Below, in pieces: positions 26,338 through 35,670 of a stretch of 64,000 nucleotides of DNA. A program made the translations under genes and the position numbers. Source of the DNA: CAVPMW01 sp963706515 (GTDB lineage Bacteria > Chloroflexota > Anaerolineae > Anaerolineales > UBA4823); the NCBI GenBank assembly GCA_963706515.1, contig CAVPMW010000011.1:90254-154253 (forward strand), read 5' to 3'. Under the pieces are notes generated by a model. The model saw only the letters and a program-made list of their open reading frames with translations, searched no databases and had not been told where the DNA came from. Numbering within the stretch: position 1 is the first letter of the stretch; each line of letters begins with the position of its first letter.

Positions 26338-27396
26338 TTACACTGGACTGGCAGTTCCGCGAACTGGCAGTTCCGCTCGTTGCCAGTCCCCTTCCAGCGG
26401 CATCTGCGTTAGTCTCGTGCTGAATACCAGTCCAAGGCGCGTAAAGGCGCGCAGGGTGTTCCACCGGCTCGGTCGGCCCACTCCCTCGTCCATCTCGACC
26501 GGCATCACGCCGGGATACCGGGTCTCGAGCAGCCACCGCCCGTCGCCGTCACGCTTCGCTGCGACCAGCTCGATCGCCTCTGCCACCCGCTCGTCGGGCG
26601 TGACGCCGGCGCTGCGCAGGTACTCGAGCCCCCGCAGCACGTCGTAGTGCCACCAGGTTGGGAAGGCGAAGCGCGTCCACACCGCGCCATCCTTGCGGTC
26701 TCGCTCGATCACCTCGCCGGTCGATCGCCGCCGGAAGAGCCGGCGCTCGAGGAGGTACTCTTGCCCCCGGAGACGGGCCTCGGTCACCTCCGGTCTGCCT
26801 CCGCTCGCTCGTTCGTGCTCGAGCAGAGCCTCCAGCACGCAGATCGTGGTATTGAACGACGACCGCCTCGAGCCGTTCTCCGCCTCGCAGTTCCAGCCGC
26901 CGTCGCGCAGCTGCTCGCCCAGCAGCCGGTCGACGAGGCCGCGGACATCCACTCCGAAGTAGGCGCCCGCCGTCGCCACCTGCCCGTTGATGCATGGCTC
27001 CACCTCGCCGGCGAAGAAGGGGTTGTTGGCGCACTCCTGCGGGCCCGAACCCTGCCACGTCACGTGGTCGCGGACGAGACCCACCGCATGCCGTGCCTCC
27101 GCGCTCGCCGGATCGAGCCCCAGGTGGCGCAGCAGCCACAGGACGTGCATCGTGGAGTTCCACCCGCGGTTCCAAGCCGCACCCGCCCAGCTTCCGTCCG
27201 CCCCCTGCAGCGCGAGCAGCCGCGCTCCCCAGCCCTCGGTCGCCACCCTTGCCCGCTCGGCCGCGATTTCATCCGCGGGCGCATCGGTCAGGTCTTGCAT
27301 CACCTGCCAGCGGATCGAAGGGTCAGAATCAAGCAGCCAGCGTATGACCGGACTCTGTGGCTGCAGGGCTTTCTGTTTGGCTGGTTGGGTCGCCAT
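26338..27396 (-). CDS. Prenyltransferase/squalene-oxidase-repeat-like alpha/alpha-toroid protein
   Basis: The start is set at the ATG preceded by AAGGAGGAACCAGCAG, giving about 352 residues. Repeats of the form DGSW...WNSTMHVLWLLRHLGL, DGGWNCEAENGSRRSSFNTT with CVLEALLEHE, and DGRWLLETRYPGV with WNTLRAFTRLG are the QW-like/alpha-alpha repeats of squalene-hopene-cyclase and prenyltransferase folds. There is no DxDD catalytic motif, so a cyclase role is not supported. GC and third-position GC are clearly higher than in the neighbouring genes, and no partner shares its direction closely; transfer from a GC-rich bacterium such as an actinobacterium is plausible. Confidence 0.7.
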   Translation of the reverse strand: MATQPAKQKALQPQSPVIRWLLDSDPSIRWQVMQDLTDAPADEIAAERARVATEGWGARLLALQGADGSWAGAAWNRGWNSTMHVLWLLRHLGLDPASAEARHAVGLVRDHVTWQGSGPQECANNPFFAGEVEPCINGQVATAGAYFGVDVRGLVDRLLGEQLRDGGWNCEAENGSRRSSFNTTICVLEALLEHERASGGRPEVTEARLRGQEYLLERRLFRRRSTGEVIERDRKDGAVWTRFAFPTWWHYDVLRGLEYLRSAGVTPDERVAEAIELVAAKRDGDGRWLLETRYPGVMPVEMDEGVGRPSRWNTLRAFTRLGLVFSTRLTQMPLEGDWQRAELPVRGTASPV

Positions 27397-27486
27397 CTGC
27401 TGGTTCCTCCTTACTTCGGCAGGTTCCATTCATCAGGTGCTTGATAACCAGGGGGACGATCTCTGCCAAATTTTAGACCATCTGCA

Positions 27487-27805
27487 CTATTTGGACAAGT
27501 TATATCCATCCACCACCTCATCCATCACATCGTCGATCAGCTGCTGCATGAACGCGCCGATATCCCCTTGTTCCGCTTCTGCACCCTCAGCAATCGCACC
27601 AGCCGGCTGCACCCATGCTGTAAATCTCCACGAGCGTGTTGAGCTCCCGCGCACCCTCGGTCTCCTGTGCCAGCCTCAGCATCCGTTCCAGCACCTGCCG
27701 CGTCGCCAGCACCTCGCGCCATACCTGCCGCCCACCGCCATCCTGCCACAGCTCTCCCCTCAGCGCTGCGACCTTCATCCATTCACCAAACGGCTCCTCT
27801 CCCAA
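27487..27805 (-). CDS. Helical protein of unknown function (frameshifted)
   Basis: One continuous protein in two frames: TELAVSLGEEPFGEWMKVAA, LRGELWQDGGGRQVWREVLA, RLAQETEGARELNTLVEIYS, then after a break near 27600 AIAEGAEAEQGDIGAFMQQL and IDDVMDEVVDGYNLSK with TAG. No ATG start is visible; a TTG or GTG start near 27805 is likely, or the 5' end is missing. The charged, helix-rich sequence matches no family I recognise. It lies about 90 bases upstream of the toroid protein gene, in the same direction. Confidence 0.5.
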
Positions 27806-27938
27806 ACTGACCGCCAGCTCAGTTAAAAGCGTTCAGTGCGAGAGGGATGAATTATTTTTCCTGAGAAGCGAGCAGTGCAGGGCTGGTTTGTGCTACGAGG
27901 TGGGTTGTTCAGCCAGGTCTCTTTAGATGATGCGGCGG

Positions 27939-30900
27939 CTATTGTCTCAATATCAATGGTAAGCGGATGTGCCACGATGGCGCTGCCACAATCCCCAGGC
28001 TGGGAATAACGCCGGACATACTGCCGTCGCCCAGGTTCTCGCGGTACAGGGCCACTCCCACGCGGTCCGGGTTTCCTAGGTCGGCCAGCGGGATGCGGAT
28101 TTCTACCGTGCTGCCATAGATCACGTCGATCGATGGGATGATATGCATGAAGATGAGATCCGGATACCCGGAATACTCAGCTGAGCTCAAAAGCGTGGCG
28201 CCCGCATGAGGAGAGGCTGTAGCCCCGTAATCCAAAACGCCATCCGCGCCGGTGTCCAGCTCGAACAGGAAATCTCGCCGGGGTGTGGGCGTGTTGAATT
28301 CGAACTGCATCACCAGGCTCGAGCCATCCAGCGTGGCGTAGAAATGGCGCAGCTGGCTGTTGTTGGCCTGGCCTTGTTCGTCGCTTTGGGAATACATAGG
28401 GCTGACGCCTGACCAATCTCCCGCTTCACCGTCGATCTGGATCGTCAGCGCATCCTGAGTCTGCCCGCTCAATAGGATTGCGTCCCAGTAATGTCCTGTG
28501 TTGAACGAGGAATGGGCCTGTGAATACAAGCTCATTGCCTCGACCACATCGCTGGTTTTGCCGAGGTTATTAGCCCAGGCGAGAGATTGCTGTGCTTCCC
28601 CAAGGGCGGCGAGGGCGTCCTGGCGGTTTTCCACCAGTGTCTGGGTTGGATCGAAGACGATGGTGAATGTGTTGGTCAGCCCTTCCCTGGCATGGATCGT
28701 TTCCTGGTGGACCGCGCCGTTGGGAGCCGTCAGGGTGAGCCGGTATTCTCCGGCAAAGCCGTTGAAATCCAATTTGACCTTCTACGCCGGTCTGAGCAGT
28801 GCCTGAGATCGTCCAGGAGTGGAAAAGGTCACTCAGTGCATAGGCCATCGGGCGCAGCGATAGACCGTCTCGGTGCAGGTAGCCATCGCCTGCCCGCCCA
28901 TTTTCGATCAGGTCGCCGGGGATATCATAAGACATGCTCCAGTTTGCCCCCAGCAGGTAGGGTTTGCTGAAGGCCAGCGTGTACATGCCCACTGCCCAAT
29001 CGGCCTGAGCCTGGTCGGTGTGTCCCTGGTGCCACCCCCAATAGTTGCTGTAATTGACAAGCCCGGGGTAATCCTCGTGGGTTGGGTATTCCAGCTCGGT
29101 AATGTAAAACGGCAGGTCAAAGTTCTGCCCGTATACATCCAGCAGGTCCGAGACGGTTCCCAGGTCGATGGCGGGCAGGTACACGCCGTTGTAGAACTGG
29201 ATCCCCACCGCATCCGGGCGGACGCCGGCTTCCAGCATCCCATGGAGATAGTTATAGGTGGAGAAGTCCGCCGTCGATTTATCGCCTGGCGGTCTCCCGA
29301 TCTGACTCAGCCCGGGGGCGCTGAGATTCACCAGCATCACCGCCTGGGGGTCTGCCGCCTTTCCGGCTGACAGCACTGCCTGGGTAAAATCCAGCATCTG
29401 GGCCGGGGTGAAGTCGAGGTCGTTCGCGGTGTTCGGTTCATTGACCAAGTTGTACAACTGAATCTTCCCGGCGAAGTGGGAGACGGTGGTGGTCACGAAG
29501 TCCAATGCAGCGGCCTTAACCTGAGAGTAATTCATCCCCTCCACATACGAAGGAATATTATCGGACTGGCTGCCATTGAACCAGATCGTGTTGGCGGTGG
29601 TCGATTGGAAGCCCAGGCTTGTCATTTTGTTCAAGATCACGTCGTCGTCGAAGCGGTAGGGTACCTCAGGCCACCCGCGCTGGACAATACCCCATGTCGG
29701 AAACGGCGGATTGTCTAATGACTCTAAAACCGATCTCTTTGGCAATCCCGGCATAGAGATTGGCATCCCCCACCCAGTGACGGGTTTCAGGAGTGTCACC
29801 CAAGGGGACTTCAACCCCTCCCCAACCACCATTCAAAATGAAGTCGTGGTTGGTTTCCTGATAATCCACCTGAACGTTCTCGACCGGCTGTTGGTCCGCC
29901 CCGACCACGCGGATCGTCACCGGCAGGCGGCGTTTTTGGATATCCTGCCGGGCAATTTCCAGCGCGATCGCTTCTTTTGCCTGGATGGCCGGGGTGAGCG
30001 CCTGGTAAGCGCTTACCGCCGCGCTCTGCCCATTTCCACCCGCCAGATAACCCTGGGCGGTATCCAATGCCGCCTGCGCCTGTGTGAGCCACAGCGAGAC
30101 CTCCGGCGAAAAATCATAGCCGGCGCTGATTTTCTGGGTATATTTTTGCTCTGCATTTCGGAGCTGGGTGCGGGCAAACTCGTATGCGATGTTGATTGTT
30201 TTCGCCTCGCCTTCGGCGGCGCTGTATCCCAGCCCGCCGTTATCCATATCCAGCATGATAGTGCCGGCCCCGGGGACGGTCCACAATCCCCAGACGGTGA
30301 TGGGGGTTGCGGCCTGCGAGGGCAGCATCAGCACCGCCGGGTTTTTCAAGGTTCCCGTGATCGTCTCCCATCCCCACAGGAGCGAACGCTGGTGGTTCTC
30401 GGATTGCAGCGGCTCGGTCACAGGCGGGCTGCCCGAGAGGATAAGAAATAAAAAAGGCTTGATGGGGGAAAGTATCGATGAACAAGGGGTTGCCCTGCGG
30501 GTCGTACGCATCCAACAAGATCGTACCGCCGGGCATGACGGTGAGATCCAGGGTAAGATCGGTCTCCGTAGCCCGGTTGATGCGTTCCCAGCGATCCACG
30601 AACCCCACCGGGACTTCCACCGCCCCGAGGGAAACACGCTGAGAAGGGAAAACGGTCACCACGTAGTGGTCTTGCGGGGGTACGTCAAATGCGTAATAAC
30701 CGTTCGCGTCCGAGAGGCCTTGGGTGATGTCCGGCCCGAGGAATGTGGAAATAACCACGTAACCCTGGCGCGGATTGCCGAGTGTATCCCGGATCTGGCC
30801 GTGGAGATGCACCGTATCTGGTGCAGACGGTTGGAGAGCGGTGGCCAGGGAGCTGGATGCGCCCCCGACGATGAATTGCATCAGAACGAGACATAGCGCC

Positions 30901-30950
30901 AGGGTGAACAAGGCATTGAATCTGGCGTGTGCGAATCGTTCCCATTTCAT
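27939..30950 (-). CDS. Secreted GH10-type endo-1,4-beta-xylanase with carboxypeptidase-regulatory-like and C-terminal CBM9-like domains (frameshifted)
   Basis: Four frames make one protein of about 1000 residues. The N-terminus has a signal peptide (ALFTLALCLVLMQFIVGGAS) and a carboxypeptidase-regulatory-like domain (VHLHGQIRDTLGNPRQGYVV). A helical region and a strand motif (QPVENVQVDYQETNHDFILN) precede a GH10-type barrel: the acid/base Glu lies in IQLYNLVNEPNTANDLDF and the nucleophile Glu in LPFYITELEYP. The C-terminal domain (IQIDGEAGDWSGVSPMYSQS, FLFELDTGADGVLDYG) resembles CBM9-like domains of xylanases, and the last residues are LPLILRQ, a C-terminus seen on many exported proteins of Anaerolineae. 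Frame changes near 30400, 29700 and 28750. Confidence 0.8.
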
Positions 30951-32035
30951 CTATTTTTCCTCTTGTCCTGTTTGAACATAAACTGATCACAGGAACCTAC
31001 CACCGATAATTATTGGCTAATAAAAAGACTGTTACTATTATCCCAAAACACCAAGATAAAGTCATGTGCTGAATGTCACCCAGTCCTGATAGTTGTGATA
31101 GGCGATTAGCAAATACGAAAAGGATGGCTTGGCACAAGCAATATCTGATGCTCAGATTACTTTTCCGGGTTTCAAATGGTCCATTCGTTGTCTTCCGCCC
31201 TTGGAATACTCATCCGCATGCTCCTGGCGCTCATCCTGATTGCTTGTTTGGTTATATTCGCTTTTGTGGGGTACCGAAGGCTCTCAACCCATGCAGCTGG
31301 CCGGCGCAAATGGCATGACCTACTGGCAGTTCATGCGGGAGCGAATTGGCGCCATTCGCGAGCTGCCGGCAAAGATGCTCTGAAAGTTATACGCTCAGCG
31401 GAGAGGTGGGTTCCATACCCACGGTGAGTAAAGAACCCCTAGTCGCTGAAGGCCGAAAATGTTGCTGATTTCGCAACATCTGAAAAAGGCGCAACCGGGG
31501 AGGATTTTTCACCTCTCTCGGTTCCGCTGATATTACATCTGTATCTACTCATAAGCTCGTGCATGTTTCGTAGAACAGCTTGGCTGCTGCTGTCATCTGT
31601 TTGTACCAGTCAGCACTTCACTATCGGCAAGTTGGGGCTGTGACCCGCGTTGGCGAAGGCGTTTGCCTTTGAGCCATTCATCTACCAGACAGTACACGCT
31701 GATCAGATAGGTGGTAATATCCATGCGAAGACCTCTGTTCTCGAGTGTTAGCTTGGCCGCTACACTTGTATCGGTGGTCTTCTTATATTGTCAAGCTCCT
31801 AGAAAAACTTGCACATCGGGTTAATTAGGATCGAGAATTGTGTAATATATTGATACTGCAAATAATTGACTTCTGGACGTAATGGTGGCCGATACGCCTA
31901 TTGATTGCCTCAGACGCCCAAAAGCTGGGTTTTAGTCCTGACACAGCGGCAATCTCCATCCGCTTGTCAAGCTCTTCAATGTTAAGGAGTTGATCGGAAA
32001 TTTTGAGTTATGGATAACTACAATATCCTCTTTCC
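30951..32035. other. Intergenic stretch between the xylanase and the catabolic supercluster
   Basis: About 1.1 kb without a convincing gene. One 83-codon frame (31176-31427) begins with a plausible membrane helix (LIRMLLALILIACLVIFAF) but runs into the third copy of the dispersed repeat and lacks a ribosome site. A weak hairpin (ACCGGGGAGG/CCTCTCTCGGT) lies near 31494-31528. GC falls toward 32030, where the first tandem-operator promoter begins. Confidence 0.5.
31365..31430 (+). repeat. Dispersed repeat, copy 3 (3' part only)
   Basis: GCCGGCAAAGATGCTCTGAA, then AGTTATACGCTCAGCGGAG and AGGTGGGTTCCATACCCACG, matching the last 65 bases of the copies at 17705 and 19817. This copy keeps the tRNA-like T-arm best: on the minus strand CGTGGG-TATGGAA-CCCACC pairs perfectly, followed by CTCCGC. 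Confidence 0.65.
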
Positions 32036-32086
32036 TTGACAATCCTTGAATTTAGTATATACTACACGCTTAGTAGTATATACTAC
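32036..32086 (+). promoter_or_regulatory. Promoter with two tandem TAGTATATACTA operators (unit A)
   Basis: TTGACA (32036-32041), 16-base spacer and TATACT (32058-32063). The -10 lies inside the palindrome TAGTATATACTA (32053-32064). A second palindrome GTAGTATATACTAC follows at 32073-32086, centre to centre 21 bases, i.e. two helical turns. The same module recurs at 39326. Such palindromes are typical of GntR/UTRA or LacI-type repressors; the GntR/UTRA gene at 43217 is the best candidate. Confidence 0.8.
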
Positions 32087-32244
32087 TTTTGTTACTTATC
32101 AATTTCAATAAACCAACTCCATCTTGGGAGGAAATACTTGTTTCCTGATTGTTTGTTCAAGAACCTCACTCAACGATACCAACCAGTCTGAAGCTCTATA
32201 ACCCCAGCTAACTAACCTCATCAAACGTAACAGCAGAGTTTTCA

Positions 32245-33298
32245 ATGAAATCATTCAATGTTGTTTTCACTGATAAGGAAAAGGTCGAGATCATTGAAGA
32301 ACCTGTCAGTCTTCCTGGGCCAGATGAAGTTTTATGCAGGGCGGAAAAATCCCTCCTCAGCATAGGCACCGAAACACTCATGTTGAGAGGTGTGGCCGAT
32401 GAAGATACCAACTGGTTTGAGTACATGAATTATCCAACCTATACCGGTGATGGAATGGCGGCTACCATTACGGCTGTAGGTAAGGATATTCGTGGTTTTA
32501 GGGAAGGTGACCGGGTTGCAGTCGAAGCGAACCACAAGCAGTATTTCACCTTCAAACCTAACTCACAAGAAATACACCTTCTTCCTGACCACGTTAGTTT
32601 TGAAGAAGCATCCATCCTGACACTATCCTTGACGGCGCAATTGGGGGTCAGACGCGCAGAGCTGAAACTTGGTGAATCAGTCGGCGTTGTCGGTGTAGGA
32701 ATTGTCGGGCAATTAGTGGTGCAGTACCTGAAAGCATCAGGGGCACGTCGAATTGTCGTCATTGATACCATTCAAAAACGGTTGGATACAGCTAAAGCTC
32801 ATGGAGCGACGCACATTTTGCCCATGGATGTGAAAGCTGCATTGGAATCAGTCCGACGAATTGACTGATGCCAAGATGCTGGATGTAGTAATCGACGTTA
32901 CCGGGTCGCCTTCTGTGTTAGGACCTGCCACACGGCTTCTCCATCCGTTCGGTCGTGCTATTCTTCTCGGTGATACAACAACGCCTTCGAAACAATCAGT
33001 AGGCAGCAGGATAGTGGCGAACTCTATCGCCATCCTCGGCTCTCATTCATTTAATCATCCTCGTCACTATTCTGTTTACAGTCCGTGGGACAACAGTGAA
33101 ATGGCAAGCTTATATTTCGATTATCTTAAATTGGGGGTGATGTCAGTCAATGGACTGATAACGCACCGCTATTCGCCGATGGATGCTCCAAACATATATC
33201 AAGGATTATTATCTGACCGCTCATCACAGATTGGGATCATATTCGAATGGAATTTAATTGCGGAAGCAAAAGCCCATCCGGAACGGTTCGCTCTATAA
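32245..33298 (+). CDS. Medium-chain dehydrogenase/reductase (zinc-type alcohol dehydrogenase-like), frameshifted
   Basis: The first 207 residues give an MDR catalytic domain (PGPDEVLCRAEKSLLSIGTE, YTGDGMAATITAVGKDIRGF, EGDRVAVEANHKQYF) and the start of a Rossmann fold (GESVGVVGVGIVGQLVVQYL). After a break near 32860 the protein continues: MLDVVIDVTGSPSVLGPATR, GRAILLGDTTTPSKQ, GLITHRYSPMDAPNIYQGLL. The usual Cys and HE zinc ligands are not at their normal places, so it belongs to the less-studied sugar or cyclitol dehydrogenase branch (SIGTE motif), shared with the gene at 35670. It is the first gene after the tandem-operator promoter. Confidence 0.82.
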
Positions 33299-33309
33299 AT
33301 AGGAGCCTG

Positions 33310-34737
33310 ATGATGCAAATAAAAACATGGGGAACATCCCAGGTACTAAATCGATCCGAGATCGAAGAAATATATGGCAAGGCTTTGAGAGTTTTGAACG
33401 AAGTCGGGGTCAGGATAGAAAACAAGTGGATGATTGATATGCTGGTGGCAAATGGCGCTGAGGTCAAAGGACCGTTTCTGGTTGCATTCCCTGAACACCT
33501 GATCGACGCAATGGTCAAAACTGCGGTTCCATTCGATTGGGAGGGAGTTCCGGAATTATCCTTTGTAGCTGGGGCAAACCCCCAGTATTACATGGCTGCT
33601 GGCACTGACCAGGTTCGTGAGAATACGCTGGCAAGTATTGAACGCCTTACAATATTAGCTGACCGTTTAGAACACATTTCCCGGATCCACTTGATGGGAG
33701 CAGCTTCAGATGTCAACCCAGAGCTGACTCCACTCTACGCAAGAATTATAGGATGGAAATATGTAAATAACTCTGAATTCGATTGCCATGAAATCTGGCA
33801 TGATGACACGATCGATTATGTACTAGAGATGGTCGATGTATATAAGGCGGACAGCGGAGAAACGGATGATGGTAATCTACTAGATGTAGTCGTCTATATG
33901 ATCTCACCGTTAAGTCTTAAAGCGATGGAAGCGGATCGATTTGAAAAGTGCCATAAAAAAGGATTTAATGTCAAAGTAGGTTCATTGTGCTCTGCAGGAG
34001 GAACAGCTCCCATTACTTTAGCTGGATCACTGGTGCAGAACCTGGCTGAGATGTTGTTCATGAATTTATTGGATCGAGTTTTTAACAATAAAAATAGGAT
34101 GGTGATCGAGAATCGCATCGGTGTGATGGATATGAGGTACGCGATGTTTCCATATGGAAGACCCGAAATTGGGATTACCAATTTGGCCATGGGCAATATC
34201 GCCAGGCATCTTAAAGCAGAATATATCTCCAATTCTTTTTCAGCTGACGCAAAACTGCCAAGCAGTGAAGCAGGGATGCAAAAATCCGTTTCTGCTATAA
34301 CAGGAATTCTCGCCGGTTCGACCACTTTCTACACTCTGGGACTGCTCTCGATTGACGAAATCATTTCAGAAGAGCAATTGGTGATTGACAATGAATTTGT
34401 GGGCTTATTAAAACGGATGGCAAGAGGATTTGAACTAAGCAATGAAACGATGGCACTCGATGTAATCAAAGAAGTTGGCCCTGGAGGCTTGTTTACTGCA
34501 ACCGACCATACACGGGTAAATTATCGCACTGAACACTGGCAGCCGGATATCTTTTCACGCGAAATGTATGGCAGTTGGGTTGCCAAAGGGAAAATGATAG
34601 ATCGAGACCTGGCTGCTAAGCGGGTGCAAGAGCTTTTAGCAAAGGAACAACCAATCGGCATTTCAGAAGATACAGAAATGCGGTTGTTGTCAATTGTCGA
34701 GAGAGCGAAAAGCAAATTGGAAAGGAGAAACACTTAA
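33310..34737 (+). CDS. MttB-family (trimethylamine methyltransferase-like) protein, non-pyrrolysine
   Basis: About 475 residues from the ATG of MMQIKTWGTSQVLNRSEIEE, after AGGAGCCTG. The TIM-barrel pattern of the MttB superfamily is clear: IYGKALRVLNEVGVRIENKW, YYMAAGTDQVRENTLASIER, VGSLCSAGGTAPITLAGSLV, ADAKLPSSEAGMQKSVSAIT, EEQLVIDNEFVGLLKRMARG and the end AAKRVQELLAKEQPIG. No in-frame TAG occurs, so it is a pyrrolysine-free member. Such homologues transfer methyl groups from quaternary amines or other substrates to a corrinoid protein. No corrinoid protein is encoded in the window. Its place among sugar genes suggests an unusual, perhaps methylated, substrate. Confidence 0.85.
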   Translation: MMQIKTWGTSQVLNRSEIEEIYGKALRVLNEVGVRIENKWMIDMLVANGAEVKGPFLVAFPEHLIDAMVKTAVPFDWEGVPELSFVAGANPQYYMAAGTDQVRENTLASIERLTILADRLEHISRIHLMGAASDVNPELTPLYARIIGWKYVNNSEFDCHEIWHDDTIDYVLEMVDVYKADSGETDDGNLLDVVVYMISPLSLKAMEADRFEKCHKKGFNVKVGSLCSAGGTAPITLAGSLVQNLAEMLFMNLLDRVFNNKNRMVIENRIGVMDMRYAMFPYGRPEIGITNLAMGNIARHLKAEYISNSFSADAKLPSSEAGMQKSVSAITGILAGSTTFYTLGLLSIDEIISEEQLVIDNEFVGLLKRMARGFELSNETMALDVIKEVGPGGLFTATDHTRVNYRTEHWQPDIFSREMYGSWVAKGKMIDRDLAAKRVQELLAKEQPIGISEDTEMRLLSIVERAKSKLERRNT

Positions 34738-35670
34738 TGAAGTACGGAATGCATTCTTGCGGACTTAAGAGCTATTCTTTATTAGAAGCTTTGAAAAAAG
34801 CAGGGGAATTTGGTTACGACGGTCTTGAAATTGATATATTTCCTCAGATAAACGATAGATTGGGCTGGGAAAAATATCGTAATGATCTGACCAACGCTGT
34901 TCCAGAAATCGCCACCGTTAAGCAAAATGCCGGAATTGAAATCAGCTCGCTTTGTCTGGGTGTTTTGTGGTTTGTAAACATTGCCGGCGATAACGAAGTA
35001 GAAAGCGACCTTGGAGTCAGCATCATCAATGATTGTATTGAAATCGGTTCCAGGCTTGGCGCTAGCTGCTTGCTGCTGCCCATAGGCCAACCGGAAGAAG
35101 CCTCCTCGGCAAAGGCAAGGGATAATCTATATCATTCGATCTTAAAGTGTCTCGATAGAGCTGATAAGCACAAAATCGTGTTGGCAGTTGAAAATGTCGT
35201 ACAGAGAGTATTGTGGAATAGCAATGATCTGATTGAGCTGGTCGACCGCGTGGATTCACCCTGGTGCAGGGTATATTACGATGTAGGCAACCCATATTTC
35301 GTGGAGTATCAACCCGGCTGAAGAGATCTTATCGCTAAATAAAAGGATTTTCCAGTTCCATATAAAGGACATGCAAGAAGTTGTAGTTCCGCCTGTCGAA
35401 GCGAATGGCGGAAATAAAACTGAACCAGATGATAATGAAATTAAGTTCAGAGGAGACACAGCAAATTGGAAAGGGAAAAAGGATGCCAGCATTGGGACCG
35501 GGATTGTGAACTGGCCTGAAATTATTACTGCAATTCATGATATTGGATTTGACGGTTATTTGGTTACTGAAATCCAACAGGATTTAATGCAGCCAGATTT
35601 GATCGCAAAAGAAAATTTCACCACGCTAAAAGCGCTGGGGGAGAAAATCAAACTGAGAGGAGCACGATAA
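34737..35670 (+). CDS. Sugar phosphate isomerase/epimerase family TIM barrel (frameshifted)
   Basis: ATG overlaps the upstream TAA (TAATG), so translation is coupled. The first 194 residues show the AP-endonuclease-2-like barrel: MKYGMHSCGLKSYSLLEALK, KKAGEFGYDGLEIDIF, GASCLLLPIGQPEE, IVLAVENVVQRVLW, WCRVYYDVGNPYF. After a break near 35320: IFQFHIKDMQEVVVPPVEAN, FRGDTANWKGKKDASIGTGI, NWPEIITAIHDIGFDGYLVT and EIQQD. The family metal site is present: Glu in AVEN, Asp in YDVGN, His in FHIKD, Glu in TEIQ. It probably isomerises or epimerises a keto sugar or cyclitol. Confidence 0.8.

Noticed and set aside
26647..27444. Plus-strand frames of 265 and 279 codons opposite the toroid gene
   Set aside because: Long antisense frames are expected opposite a GC-rich gene; they show no motif or ribosome site.
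31176..31427. Small membrane protein gene upstream of unit A
   Set aside because: The membrane-like start is suggestive, but there is no ribosome site and the frame runs into the dispersed repeat, whose other copies sit in unrelated frames.
33310..34737. Pyrrolysine-encoding MttB with an internal TAG
   Set aside because: The whole frame is free of stop codons, so no TAG read-through is involved.
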